A DNA stretch of 64,000 nt, taken from NCBI GenBank assembly GCA_050084985.1, contig JBITNC010000001.1:204352001-204416000 (forward strand), in the 5' to 3' direction. The number at the start of each line of letters is the position of its first letter. Positions within the stretch are counted from its first letter, which is position 1. The notes under the pieces are model-generated. The model searched no databases. It saw only the letters and a list, made by a program, of their open reading frames with translations, and was not told where the DNA came from. The DNA is from Nageia nagi (Eukaryota; Pinophyta). The position numbers and the translations under genes were made by a program. Shown piece by piece: positions 34,761 through 46,777 of the stretch.

Positions 34761-36370
34761 AATATTTCTATTACAGTGAATATTTTATACATGAACATTT
34801 TTCAAACAATAAAAAAATATTTGTAAATATTTAAATGTTCAACGAATATATCTATACAACAAATATTTCTATTACAATGAATATTTTATGCAACGAACAT
34901 TTTTCGAACAACAAATAAATCTTTAGAAACATTTTCAAATAGCAAACATGTTTCGAACAACAAACAAATATTTGGAATAAATGGGTAGCAAACAACTACT
35001 AAATGAATACGAATGCAAAATAAGTGTGAATACTTGGAATGAAATTGTAGAGCGGATCTAACAGAAAAACCTAGAATGTGTGCAAAATTATAGAGTGGAA
35101 TGGAATTGTAGAGTAAACTGCGAATTATGTTATATTTGATTTATCTCATGATATTTAAATAGTTTCTAATCTATATTTTTGAAGCTTATTTTTTTAATTA
35201 TTTTTCAAAATAACAAAGTCGATTTAGTATTTAAAAAATATTGAAGCCAACATTTAATAGATGGATTCACATCTGATATTTTGGCTCTCCACTCCACCCT
35301 TGGCTACAGCTGCAGGAACACCTCTCAATGTTAATAATTTTCCAACTTAATTTTTTTAAATAACTATTATATAAATATTATCACTCATGTGAATTATTAA
35401 TTAGCCAATTTAAAGAAATGTATAAATCACATTATGATTATTTTACATCGTAATTTTTTTTTGATTGAAAGAGCATTGTACATTCATATGCAAATATTAA
35501 ATATTTGCATTTGTGATTTAGTTTGTAATTTTATTATGAATTGAGAGGGCACTCTTTCCACCACCTGATTTATTTTTACAAGTAATATTCCATACAAATT
35601 CATCAATTATTTTAATATTAAAATTTTGCATATATATATATAGTTTTGAATAGTTTCAAATATTTTAGTAATAAAAATGTATTTATTTACTACACACTAA
35701 TTTCATTAGTTGAAATATCAAATTTATTATAATAATAAAGTATTGTGTTCGTGTGCATTCGAATTCACTTTTAAGTATATATTTTTTAAATATGTATATT
35801 TTAATTTCTTTTAGTTTCAAATAATAAAATAATAAAATGGTAGTTATTTATCACATTAATTTCATTAGTTGAAATATTGAATTTATTCTAGTTGTATTAT
35901 TTAAATATATTTAAATTAGTATTTACTATATTCATTTACTACATATATATTAACTATATTTTGAATATATATTTAAATTTCTTATATATTAATTTTTAGA
36001 TTTTATTGTATTTATATTTTCAAATGTTATTGAATTTATTATTTTAAGATATTTTTCAATTTGAATATATATTTTATTAATATTTATAATATATTGTGAT
36101 TATGTATAAAGGCAATAATTCTATAGTCAATTAAACTCATGATGGATTTTCATAAATCTTTACAATATAGTATTATTAAGATTAAATACAATTAATTAAT
36201 TAAGAATCATACTAAGGTTCGAACATAATATTGTATTTTATAATATAAAAAATTGATAATATATTTAGTGGTAACAAATATGCACAATTAATCTTGAGTT
36301 AGTGAAGAAACTAGGTAAGTATTTTCAAATCTCATAGTCTTTGCAGTCGTTACAAAATTATTTCGTTCAA
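34761..36370. other. AT-rich intergenic stretch
   Basis: Very AT-rich. It begins with imprecise short repeats of the type AACAAATATTTCTATTACA and GAACAACAAA (34,757-34,980) and contains small TA runs (35,629-35,641). I see no gene, LTR end or structured repeat otherwise. Confidence 0.7.
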
Positions 36371-36429
36371 GGAGAATGCGAGCTCCGTAGGGATTTCACG
36401 ATTACTCTGCACTCTATTACACTTCGATG

Positions 36430-37800
36430 GCTTCCATCACTCAAGTTTCGAAGCTTTCCCATGTAGAGGACTTAAAGCGTAGGCATCTCCTTCTTTATGG
36501 GCAGAAATAAGGGGGGACATGATTTCTCTAAGCATCCTAGATGACATCATATCTCAAGCAGAAGAAAAAGGAAGGTTGAATGTGATTGGGAAGATCCATG
36601 GCACAAAACCAAATATCAATCTTATTTAGGGATGGGTAAAGTCATGATAGAAGGTTAAGACCAAGGTCGAAGCAATCACCATGCTTAATGACTTTATAAT
36701 ATTTATTTTTAGCTCCGAAGCAGATAAAAATTATGTGTTGACTAGACCATGGTTATTTGGACACTCTTTGGAAAGAGGGGATTGATTTTGGAAAAATGGT
36801 ATCCTAATTTTGATCCAACAAAGACTTAGATTATAGTAACTTGGGTTTGGGTAACGCTCCCAAGCCTTCTTGTTGAATTTTGGAACCAATGGATCTTCGA
36901 AGGGATTGCAAACATCTTTTGTAAATTCATTGCAATGAACTCGATTACTAAATCTCACACTATACTTATGAAGGTAAGACTATGTGTTATGGTGGATTTC
37001 GACATTAATCTTCCTAATAACATTTTGCTTGAAACAAAACTAGGCATCTACAATCAAGAAATATGGTATGAAAGAAATATCTGCCTATGCCTAATTTGCA
37101 CTTAAGTCAAACATGATGAACAAACCTGTCTGACCAAGCTCTTCATAGATCGTAAGGAATGGAGGCTAAAGTGGAAATACAAAGATTTAGAAAAGGAGCT
37201 TTCATCAAATAGTGAACTCAATGGAAACCTTGGTTCCCTTAGCCTAACATCAGATTCAGATGAGAGTGAGAATAGGACAAAAGGATTAAATTAAGAGAAG
37301 GAAATCCTGGCTACGAAGATACCTACAAAGAAAGGAAAATAGGCTCATACGAAGGTCCTAAATGTCCAGAATGATTCATAAGAAACAAGTACTTTCATAG
37401 GAGACTGTAGAATCACCAAAAGCGTAACAAGAAGGATGGACATGGGTCAAGGACATGTGGGATGCCTAAATGACTACGAAACTAGGGACAAAAAGACAAC
37501 AAAGGATATAGATAATAGTAAATAATCTACTATGATCGAGTTTGGACAAGGTTTTCTTCACAAACTTGGTAAGAATCAAACTTTGGATTAAAGGCAAGCT
37601 TACTATGGGCTTCATAGTTGATACACTCAGAAGCTTCATACTTAAAATATACTAGACAGATAATAGAATGTAATTGGTATTAACCAAGAATCTCTCTACC
37701 ATTTGAGCTTGTACAAAATAAACAAGACTGATGAATGATCAAACTTGTTTCTTACAGGTGGATTCTTGTATTAAAAATTCTTTTAATTTTACCATTATAA
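36430..37800 (+). pseudogene. DUF4283 / LINE gag-like remnant
   Basis: The plus strand reads VIGKIHGTKPNINL, NYVLTRPWLFGHSLER and, after a frame change, WYPNFDPTKT, FWNQWIFEGIANIFCKFIAMN, LCVMVDFDINLP and ICLCLICT. This is the plant DUF4283 fold plus a zinc-knuckle-like segment, usually ORF1 of non-LTR elements or related domesticated copies. A Ser/Asp/Glu-rich tail follows (37,215-37,330). No endonuclease or RT follows; the stretch ends near 37,797 in an A-rich run, which could be the 3' tail of a retrocopy. Stops and frameshifts make it a pseudogene. Confidence 0.65.
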
Positions 37801-38199
37801 AAAAAAATTGATAATATACTTTTATTATATAGTAGTTTAAACATGTTAAATATATATTTAAAAATGCTAAGAAATATCAATTTTAAAATGCCTAATTTAA
37901 AAATCATATTTGAAAAAAATAAGATAAACACGAAAATTGATACCTCTCAATATTTTTATATATATAACTAAAATATCTAAACTAATTAAATTAAAAAGAA
38001 CCTTGAAAATAATTTAACAAATGAGGAAACTAAATAAGACTCAAGCTATTATAATTTAAGTTTTGATTTAACAAAAGCATTTGAGATGAGATAGTGTTTC
38101 TTAAGACAATTACTCAATGGATAAGACTATTTTCGATTAAATTACTTACAATTTGAAAATTAAACGCAAATAAAAAAGATTTGAGGTGTAGAATTGGGT

Positions 38200-38301
38200 T
38201 GGAGGAGTACGTGGCAGGACTGGATTATCCTTATCATCCAATTCCACTCGTTTGAATCGGTCATCCATGCGATCTTGTGAGTGTCCCTTGCAGTGGCAGA
38301 C
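38200..38301 (+). promoter_or_regulatory. Promoter-proximal light-type motifs and uORF
   Basis: Upstream of the TLP18.3-like start are TACGTGGC (38,208-38,215, ACGT/G-box-like core), GGATTATCC and CCTTATC (38,229-38,235, an I-box GATAAGG on the minus strand), and CCAAT (38,238-38,242). ACGT plus I-box pairs are known from photosynthesis genes. No clear TATA box stands close by. An ATG at 38,267 opens a 14-codon upstream frame that ends at 38,311, overlapping the main start codon in another frame; it could lower translation. Confidence 0.5.
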
Positions 38302-38998
38302 ATGCAGATGAGCGTCTCCATCTCAACCTGCTTCAACACTAGCAATGCCAAAGCCGCCGCCGCCGCCTCCTCCTTCGCACTGGCTAGCAGGAGGAAGAAG
38401 AAGACATCAGGTGGAAGAAGAAGAGTGAGATTTGGTATAAGAGCAAGCCTACATGCAAATGTGGATAGAGCAGGAGAATGGGTGAGAGCCGCTAACAAGG
38501 GCGTGGCCGCCTTAGCTCTGGCAGCTGCACTTCAGTTATGTCCGGTAGCGTATGCCAACGAATTCGACATACTGAATGGAGCACGGCCAACGGAAACATA
38601 TCTCGTAGACGACGCCGGCGTCGTGAATCGTGTCACCAAGTCCGATCTTAAACGCCTTCTCTCTGACTTGGAGTCTCGCAAAGGATATCACATCAATTGT
38701 GTTACGCTTCGCAAACTAACCGTAACCATCCGAATTCCAACTCTTTCCTTCCTCTCATTGCGTGTATGTGCTTCTGCTTCCGCTTACGCTTAATTGGGTG
38801 TGCAGAGCAAGGCGGATGCGTTTGAATTTGCGGACCAAGTTCTGGAGAAGTGGTATCCGAGCGTGGAGGAGGGTAATAACAAGGGCGTGGTGCTTCTTGT
38901 CACTTCTCAAAAGGAGGGAGCTGTCACCGGCGGACCCGCATTCATTCAAGCTGTTGGAGACCAGATTCTTGAGGGCGTTGTTTCTGAAAATCTCCCTG
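38302..38998 (+). CDS. TLP18.3: TLP18.3-like thylakoid lumen TPM-domain protein (exons 1-2, 3' end missing)
   Basis: Exon 1 (38,302-38,721, 140 codons) and exon 2 (38,806-38,998) join in phase 0 across an 84-bp GT-AG intron. Residues 1-46 are a Ser/Ala/Arg-rich chloroplast transit peptide. Residues 66-85 form a hydrophobic lumen signal ending AYA, with no twin Arg, so Sec-type import is likely. The TPM domain starts near residue 98 (TYLVDDAGVVNRVTKSDLKR) and continues as SKADAFEFADQVLEKWYPS and KEGAVTGGPAFI. In Arabidopsis TLP18.3 takes part in photosystem II repair. Exon 2 ends NLP plus one base at a GTATTC donor, phase 1. The last exon (about 80 residues, with a membrane helix) was not found downstream. 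Reading frames are clean, so the gene may be alive with a very long intron, or truncated. Confidence 0.85.
38722..38805 (+). other. Intron 1 of the TLP18.3-like gene
   Basis: 84 bp, phase 0, donor ACC/GTAACC and acceptor GTGTGCAG/AGC. The frame stays open through most of it, but the conserved residues RKLT and SKADAF on either side, which are adjacent in the family, fix the splice sites. Confidence 0.9.
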
Positions 38999-39640
38999 GT
39001 ATTCAGTCGGTTCCATGCTTTCATCCAGATTATGTTACTTTTTAATAAAAGTCTGTTATTTTTGAAGTTTGGTTAACCAAAATTCAAGTTTTTTATTTTA
39101 CCTGCAATCAGTGAGACAAATTAAGTCAGTTCTGTTAGGTTAGTGAAGAATAGAAACATTCCCCCAACGAAAAAAAACGCAAAGCTCGGCTTTAGTATTT
39201 CCAGCGTAAGTATCATAAGCTCAATGAATAAGTAAAGTTGGCATTTGGTGCAGGACATATGACTGTTTAGTGGCGATAATTGATATTGTCACTTTTAAAG
39301 TTAACTGTCATCACTTAAGGACTGCCCAAATCTTGATCTCTACAAAAAGATATGCAACTCAGGGTCTCGCGAATAAAGTTTAATTTATATTTAACTATTT
39401 GAAAATAATTGCCTTTTTCCAAGCCTTTGGGACCTTTAATTGATGATGAACGATACAGCTAACCAGCCACATTCCAATGGCAGCCATAAAAATGGTCCAA
39501 ACACTCAAGCTCTTCTGATACACCATTTACAACGTATGTCCAACTCTAATCCCCATTCATAGACCCATAACACAATCAATAGAAGTCAATTCTCGCAGGT
39601 TCACTCTGAATTCTGTGGAACAGAAAAGAATTTTCTCGTG
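38999..39640 (+). other. Start of the putative long intron 2
   Basis: Non-coding stretch after the exon-2 donor. It has no recognisable exon, and the LINE tail begins at its end. If the gene is complete, the intron runs past the LINE, element H and possibly element I. Confidence 0.5.
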
Positions 39641-41640
39641 AATGTGCAATCAATGAAGCGTTTTTTCAATTGATGAATATTGATAACAATACATTTGATT
39701 CTCAAACCCTTTGAGTTTCATTGTCGCCCTATTGATCCAAGAGATTAACAATTGGGAATCTACTTTCACATAGATGTTTGACCAATCTATCTTCTTAATT
39801 TTTTTGCATACCTAGTTGAGTGGCTTTTTTGGCCAAGTTATTAGTTTGGACATCAATCCAGGTTGGAAAGATGAAATTCAGATACCCCTTGGAATCTCTT
39901 CCCACACCACCAATACTAATATTGGCCAAATTCGAATTCCCTTTTCTTGGAAGCCTCCTCTAGTATATGGAATGTAATGTACCTTTCTAGGATTTATCCA
40001 AATTAGTATTCAATTCCGCATTCATTCACAAATTAGGGTATCAATGAATATGCTCATTAATCATCCAAAACATGTGCTCAAACTGGAATGTAACAGCAGT
40101 AGCCAAATCTGATATAAAGCGCTTAGAACATGTGAACATGACCAAAACTAGGGCACAAATCAGATTTGTTACATAACAAAAATATAGCTCCAAAAGTACT
40201 CAATTTGCATACATTCCCACGCACAAAGAAGATAGTAGCATAGCAGAAATATATATGAACATTCATTCACATTCGAGATGCAATATGAGAGCCAATATTA
40301 TTAATAACAAGCCTGTAACAAGTTCTACGGCAAAGTCCAAGACTCCCAAATGCTCAAACTAGACTCCTCAAAGCTGCCACAAGTCCTAAGGCGACTCTGA
40401 AGCTTGGTGCAAGTCTCAAGATGGCTCCTAATGGCTGGTGCAAGCTCTCAAATGGCAAGATAGATAGGCGCAAGCTCTCCAAGAGGTGTAGAAGTGTAGA
40501 TGAGCCACTTCTAGGCTAGGGAGTAGCCCTAAGCCCTAGAAGGTAAAGAAGGGAAGCATCCTAAACTTCGAATGATCCAAGATCGAATGCACAAGATGAT
40601 GTCTTCAAATCACCAAATGCCTTGCCTTTATAGCATTTCAAACTTGTCAATATGCCCCTAAAGGGCAGCCAACTAGGAGAGGGGAATTATTAATTATAAA
40701 ATGGCCCCAAACCTCCCTAATATGGCTGACTTGGGCATGGGAGCATAATTCATCTTATTGTCCCTTTTTCCTAGCTCAAATAAACATATAATTTGCTCTT
40801 TTTGAGCACATGCCTTAAAGGCACAAATATAGATATAATAAATACATAAATTAACAAATAAAGTAGTCCTAATCTAAGCACTAAAGATCACAATGAATAA
40901 GCATGAGGGGAGATGTTTAGATGTCCCAAATTGAGGACATTACATGGAATCTCTTCCTGAAGTTTGTAGTGGGATTGCCATGATTCCTTTGAAAGATATA
41001 GGTTTGATCAGGATATCCATCACTTCAGGAGGGGCTTGATCAAGCCATTGATAGAGTATCACCTCTATGTTAGAAGGGCTCCTCCTCCAAACATGTTGTA
41101 GGGGGTAGGAAACCTTGTTGAAAATTATGCAATCTAGTTTCAACCAAAGATTTCAAAGTGCGAGCAATATGGATAGGAACTAGAGTTATAAAGAAAAGGA
41201 TATCCAAGAAGAGAATTAAGCCATTGAAATCCAACCTAGGAGGTGGAAGTTTGGAAGGGTTACTAAATCACACTAGGCCATTCAACTAGGACCATATTGC
41301 AAGGGTTTAAAGGGCACAAAAATAGAACGTGATTGGAGACTTCTTCAACTGAGGAACCGAGTTCACAATGCAAAGGGCCCACATTTCCTTTTTTCATCAT
41401 ATTCTCCCTAGCAAAGACTCTATTATAAAGAAACAACCAATAAAAAAAGCTTACCTTAGTCCAAAGTTATTATGCCCATACATGCCAGCCAACTCCAAAC
41501 CCAATTGCGTTTCCTCTAATGCATTGCACATTGCTAGAAGAATTCCTTGGTGGCTTCATAATCATGGGGTTTTGCAGGTTTTCTCCCCCGCTAATGGTAA
41601 AAAAGCTGTTTATGGCACCCTTGTGCAAATCAATCAAAGT
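39640..41640 (-). pseudogene. 5'-truncated LINE (zf-RVT and RNase H), split by a solo LTR
   Basis: The minus strand from about 41,530 reads GWHVWA, then LWTKVSFFYWLFLYNRVFA, EEVSNHVLFLCPLNPC (the reverse-transcriptase zinc-binding domain of plant LINEs) and CIIFNKVSYPLQHVWRRSP. Across the solo LTR it resumes with SIGGVGRDSKGYLNFIF, VQTNNLAKKA and YVKVDSQLLISWINRA, a plant LINE RNase H. RT proper and ORF1 are absent. Multiple stops. The exact 3' end near 39,640 is uncertain. Confidence 0.75.
39973..40944 (-). repeat. Solo LTR (972 bp) inserted in the LINE
   Basis: It runs from TGTAATGTACC to GACATTACA on the plus strand, with inverted ends TGTAATGT/ACATTACA. It is flanked by a perfect 5-bp duplication TGGAA (39,968-39,972 and 40,945-40,949). 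LINE RNase H reading continues across it. There is no internal domain or partner LTR, so it is a solo LTR left by recombination. Orientation is a guess. Confidence 0.85.
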
Positions 41641-41875
41641 AAGTCATAATATAATGAATGCTACAAATCTTCAGCCCATTTGATTGACATTATCTTAATA
41701 AAATAATTGTCATCAATGTAGACCAAAAAAATTACTAGTTAATTTAACAAGAAATGGGAATTGGCATGCTTTCTCATTCTAGCACTTGTATTGAAGTAAT
41801 GCATTAGTTGGGTTTTTAAGAAGAGCTTACTGCTAATAGTCTGCCACAACTTAGAAACAGCATTCTCCATTTAAA

Positions 41876-42249
41876 TGTTAGGGACTTTTCGTAAGATTAT
41901 CAATTCATTGTAATTTTTGTAACCAATTCATTTGATGTAAGAGTAGAATAGAAAGAGTTATAGCTCGGGCTCTTTGAGTAGTTGACCTTTAAGCTTCTTA
42001 GTTAGAATACTTATAAATATTACTTGTCAAGCATTGCAATATTTTCATCTTGGTGAGAAGTAATACAATTAATTTGTATTTGGAGGTTGCCCCCTTCAAG
42101 AGGCTCAAAATTTAATTGTTGTGAGTTCTAAGTTGCTTTTATTTTCATTTTGTTCTTTCAATTCCACTCATTGCAACCATGATCATTGATTATTTCCATA
42201 ATTGCAATAGTATTTTATTTGGTTGTTATTTGGAATTGTTGAGATGCCA
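41876..42249 (+). repeat. 5' LTR of element H
   Basis: Begins TGTTAGGGACTTTTCG and shares its length with the two halves of the 3' LTR (46,716-46,777 and 51,456-51,767), including TTTGAGTAG, TACTTATAAA and TTGGAGGTT..CCCCTT blocks. TACTTATAAATATT may be a TATA region. The right end is set at a CA before the putative primer site. Confidence 0.8.
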
Positions 42250-43255
42250 CTATTAGTGTCAAAGTTCTTTCCACAACCGCTTTTGAAGCAATTGCAACAG
42301 GTTGTGGACATAATTGTTTTTTCTCCATATAAACCTTAACTAAATCTCTATAGTTTTTCAATAGGATAGAAATGTTGTTTCAACTGTTTTCAAATACTAG
42401 AAGGATTTGTCGCTTTTTTGCTAAGCATGATAACCCATAAAGCTATGTGTAAAGTGATGTGCACAAAACTTCTCACCAATAACTAGGCCTCAAATAAAAC
42501 CATATACAAATTTGGGCTCCAACATACCAAAAGGTATATCGGAGACAACTTAGGCAAAATTGAAATTAGCTAGTAGGAAACCATAAACTATTTGTGTAAG
42601 TGGTGTACAAGTAAGCTGTTAACCCTAAAAAATTACTCTTTATGTACCAATCAATATATTAGAGTGCCTACAAACATAGACACTCTTAGCCTAGTCTATT
42701 CGATCCACCTATTGGATAATAAGTGAGCAAATTCTAATAGTCCAAACTTCAGAATTCAAACAATGCAATGTAATCGGATTGAGCAACAAAGTTGATTAGT
42801 CATAGGCGGGACTTTTTTCAATTAGGGAATCACAGTAAATAGTTTGGGCAGCTAGAGTAAGCAATCAAACAATTGGGCATTCCAAAAATAGAAGCTTGCT
42901 AAAAACATAATTGTAAAGAAACAAAAAAAATGTAAAATAATTATTTTTTATTTTGAATCCAGTGGAAATTTTTTTTTTTTTTTGAATTCTAAGAAATGTC
43001 GAGTGAAATATTGTGGTTTTATGATTGATCTATTTTGCAGCAATTTTGTCAATTTGAAGAGGAAAAAATTTATAAAAAATCCAAAACATATCTAAAAATT
43101 ACAAAAAATTGGATATTGCAAAATTCATCTATTTCCTTCATTTCCCACCTTCAATTTTTTTTCCATTTATTATAGCATAAATTACAAAAAAATACCAAAA
43201 ACCTTATTTCTCCAAAAGCACTAAAAATCCCATTTGAAGAGAAAAAGAAAAAAAT
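42250..43255 (+). other. Leader of element H
   Basis: About 1 kb between the 5' LTR and the gag start. It is AT-rich, with a T run at 42,971-42,984. No open frame or domain is supported. Confidence 0.6.
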
Positions 43256-44460
43256 ATGGCATTTGCTACTATGAGGGCCAAGGTTTTGTCTACTAAGGAA
43301 GAAGTAGATGCGATGGGAAAAAAGTGAATGAGGTAACCAAGTGAATGTACGGACACTACAATTAACATGCTTAATAACATTAAAAAACAAATAAATAAGG
43401 AGTTTTAGCCAATGATAGACCATCTTAGCAATAAAATCAAGCATTTGGAAGGCATAAGGAAGAATATGCAATATTTACCTAAACAAATGGTGAAAAAATA
43501 AAGGTTTAAGAGAGACATATTTCAAAGCACCAAAGTACATAGGGAATATGAAGACTTCATGGGAGCATTAACAAAGTTGAAAGAAACTTCAACTACTAAA
43601 GATTACATGACTGAGTTTGAAAAATTGGCTTATAGAACTTGAGGGCTCAATGAACAATTCTTTAAAAGTTGTTTCATCAGTAGACTAAAGGAAGAAGTTT
43701 GGGCAAAGGTTAAGATGCATGCTCCTAATACAATGCAAGCAACATGGGCATTGACAAATTTGGCAGAAGATAAACATAATTCTAATGTCATGTGTATAAG
43801 CTTCTACATGCACGATCATTTACCCAAGCAACAACATAGGTGCAAACATCAAGTTCTTCACCAAACCTACCACCATAAGAGGAAATAGTAGGAAATAAGA
43901 TCAAAAGTCAACAATTATCTCAACAAGAAATTAATGAAAAAATAAGGACATGACTTTGCTACTTTTGTGATGAAAAGTATTTGAAAAGTCATATGTGTGC
44001 AACACAAAAGCTACACATAATAGATGGAGCAATACCATCGAAAGAGAAACTCATATTATTGCAAAAAAATAAGAGAAAGTGGACACTATTCAAGAAGAGG
44101 AGGAACAGGCCCCCAAAATACAATGCATGCTACTAATTTCGACACTGTAGACAATGAAGGTGATAGGATTCTTAAAGGGATAACGACTATCAATGTTAGT
44201 TGATTCAAGAAGTACCCATAATTTCATCAATTCAAGGGTGGAAAAGATGGTAGATTACCCTAATTATGCTTATCAAATTATTGTGGCAAATGGAGGAAAA
44301 ATTATTACACTCACAATCAAACATGATTGATATTCTGCTAGGAGGATGTGATGTAGTGTTGGGAGTACAATGATTGTGAACTCTAGGACCCAAAGTTTGG
44401 GAGTTCACAAAACCTTCTATGCAATTCTTAAATGAAGGAAGGTAGTACACCTTAAACGAG
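43256..44460 (+). pseudogene. Gag and protease of element H
   Basis: Gag starts at the ATG at 43,256 (MAFATMRAKVLSTKEEVDAM). The capsid part has REYEDFMGALTKLKETS, YMTEFEKLAYRT and SRLKEEVWAKVKMHAP, the normal Retrotrans_gag pattern. A zinc-knuckle-like segment (LCYFCDEKYLKSHMC) is near 43,960. The protease site near 44,195 reads LVDSRSTHNFINSRVEKMV, where the DSG triad has become DSR. Several stops and frame changes; non-functional. Confidence 0.75.
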
Positions 44461-45130
44461 CATGGCTCCAGGAGACTTTCAAGTAATTACTTCCAATTCC
44501 CATACAATGGAAAAACCTCTTAAGAAAAGTTCAGGAGGGATGATGATGGAAGTTCAAGAAAACCAAAGTAAGAAAGCACTTAAGAAATTGAAGGTGTTAT
44601 TGCATAAATTCTTAGAAGTGTTTGAAGAGCCTCAAGACTACTACCTAAAAGAAAACATAAATACACAATATAATTGATTCCAGGAAGTGTCCTTCCAAAC
44701 ATAAGGCCATATAGATACCCATATATGCAAAAACAGGTGACAAACCCACACATCACGTGATAGATGGTGGTCAGTATCAACTCTCAATTGGTGTGAACAA
44801 AACTCGAAGTTTCCCAAGGAACACCCTCAACCCAAAGGGTAGATTCAAGCTGATGTACCCAAGTGGAAGGATCAACCCTCTATCAATCTAAAGAAATTGT
44901 TGTGAGTAGTGGTATGGTGTGACGGGGTGTTGGGGTGAGACCCAAGTGGTCTGTATGAAAGCTCTATAGATCATCTCTTGGATTGTTGTCAGTGAGTCTA
45001 CTAAGGAACTAACTAAACCCCCATGGGGAGTAGGTTGATAGAGGAACCTAGATCCTGGTGGGAGTTTAGCTATAGCTCCTCCAAGACTTGCAAGTCTATG
45101 TAGATGATGGAGAAAAAGGACCAAAGAAGC
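44461..45130 (+). pseudogene. RT stub of element H followed by foreign or unidentified sequence
   Basis: 44,462-44,740 gives KKLKVLLHKFLEVFEEP and then SVLPNIRPYRYPYMQK, the first block of a gypsy RT. Homology stops near 44,740. 44,745-45,105 matches no RT motif on either strand, and the YxDD palm is absent. RNase H-like residues resume near 45,180. So most of RT was deleted and about 360 bp of other sequence stands there. Confidence 0.55.
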
Positions 45131-46715
45131 AATGGTCCAGATTTGAAGGGGTGTTGGCAACTGAACACTACAAGCATGATAATGTGGGGTATCATTATGA
45201 GATTATTTACAAGAAAGGGAAAGAAAACGTGGTCACTAATGCCCTCTCTCATCAATAGGAAGATGGTCCAATATTACATGCCATTTTAGTTTTGCAACCT
45301 ATATGGATTCATGAAGTAGAACAAAAAACTATACAAGACCCAAAGTTACAAATCCTCATTAAAGATACCCAAACTTCTTAGAGTTTAGGATAGTCCTCCT
45401 TAAAGATATGCATTTTGATGTACAAGTGTAGGATAGCCCTCCCGAAGAATTTAGAGTTACAAAGTAGGCTCATCAAAGAATTGCACACAACCCCCATGGT
45501 AAGGCATTTGGGATTTGCAAACACATATCAAAGGTTAAAGCAAATTTGATTTTGGAAAGGAATGAAGAAGGAAATCAAAACCTTTGTGGGACAATGTGAA
45601 ACTTGTAAAAGGGTTAAAACAAAGAATGTTAAGTCATTAGGATTGTTGTAGCCTTTATTAATTTCTAGTTAGAATTGGATAAATATTTCAATGGACATTA
45701 TAGAGGGACTACCCAAGTCAACAGGAAAGTCAGTAGTTCTAGTAGTTGTGGATTGGTTATCAAAATATGGTCACCTTTTTCCTTAAGTTACCCCACATAC
45801 CGTTTCTACCATTGCTCAAGTCTTTCTTGACTTAGTCTTCCACCTCCATGGGATGCCTAAATATGTTGTTAGTGATCATGATACTATATTTACAAGTAAA
45901 TTTTGGATCGAATTGTTCAAATTGAAAGGGATGATTTTGGAAATGAGCTTTGCTCATCACCCACAAATAGATGGACAGACAAAGATAGTGAATAACTCTT
46001 TGGAAACATATCTATATATTATTTTGTACTAGAGAATCCAACACAATGGATTAAGTGGTCACATTTAGCAGAATATTGATATGATACTTCTCATCCTTCT
46101 GCAACAAAAATCTCTTCTTACAAAATACTTTATGGGCAACCCCCAACCATCTTTTATTTCATACATAGGTGGGACCTCTAATGTACCAACAATGGACAAC
46201 ATGATTAGCTGGTGAGATCAAATACTCCAAACTTTAAAGTAGCACTTGACGATAACACAATATTGAATGAAGCAATTAGCTGATCAAAAAATATCTAAAT
46301 GCACATTCAAAGTATGAGATATGGTATTCATTAGACTACAAGCATACAAGCAAACATCACCCTGTTTTTTATGGACCCTACAAGATTCTTAAGCAAGTTG
46401 AAGCAATCGCATACAAATTGGAACTACCAACTTCAAAACTTCACCCAATTTTTTATGTTTCTCACTTTAAAAAAGTACTAGTCAAAATATATAGGCACAA
46501 ATTGTTTTCATAGAACTTATAGAGGAAGGATCGATCAAGTTAGAATCTAAAGCAATATTGGACATACACTTAAGATCACTATGGAATTGGACCATCATGG
46601 AGGTACTTGAGTAGTGGAAGGGCCAAGCAACTGAAGATGCAACATGGGAGCTTTTACATCATCTCAAGTAGTTGTACCCTACTTTGAGGAAACAATTTTT
46701 TGAAAGGAGGTAGCA
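45131..46715 (+). pseudogene. RNase H end, integrase and chromodomain of element H
   Basis: Plus-strand reading has YEIIYKKGKENVVTNALSH (RNase H terminus), HLGFANTYQRLK and FVGQCETCKRVKTKN (integrase zinc finger), [12 protein letters not shown] (first D), VVSDHDTIFTSKFW (second D) and QIDGQTKIVNNSLE, where the catalytic Glu is Lys. The end (46,591-46,690) reads MEVLE, a stop, WKGQATEDATWELL, a chromodomain signature that in chromoviruses directs integration to particular chromatin. Multiple stops. A polypurine tract GAAAGGAGG precedes the 3' LTR. Confidence 0.8.
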
Positions 46716-46777
46716 TGTTAGGGACCTTCCATAACATTATCGATTCATTGTAATTTCTATAATTAATTCATTTGATG
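46716..46777 (+). repeat. 3' LTR of element H, first part
   Basis: Starts TGTTAGGGACC and matches the 5' LTR up to the 8-bp ATTTGATG (46,770-46,777), where the hAT insertion begins. Confidence 0.85.

Noticed and set aside
38281-38301. Upstream GTG start for the TLP18.3-like protein
   Set aside because: ATG at 38,302 gives a normal transit peptide; plant nuclear genes rarely start at GTG.
39892-40957. 13-bp repeat TGGAATCTCTTCC at 39,892 and 40,945 as a long target duplication
   Set aside because: Both are LINE coding sequence; the true duplication is TGGAA at 39,968-39,972 and 40,945-40,949, directly at TGTAATGT/ACATTACA ends.
41579-41640. Exon-like piece with TTTTGCAG before and GTAAGT after, considered as exon 3 of the TLP18.3-like gene
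   Set aside because: Its translation does not resemble the family C-terminus, and the minus strand just downstream (41,400-41,530) reads as LINE zf-RVT sequence, so the splice-like signals are probably chance.
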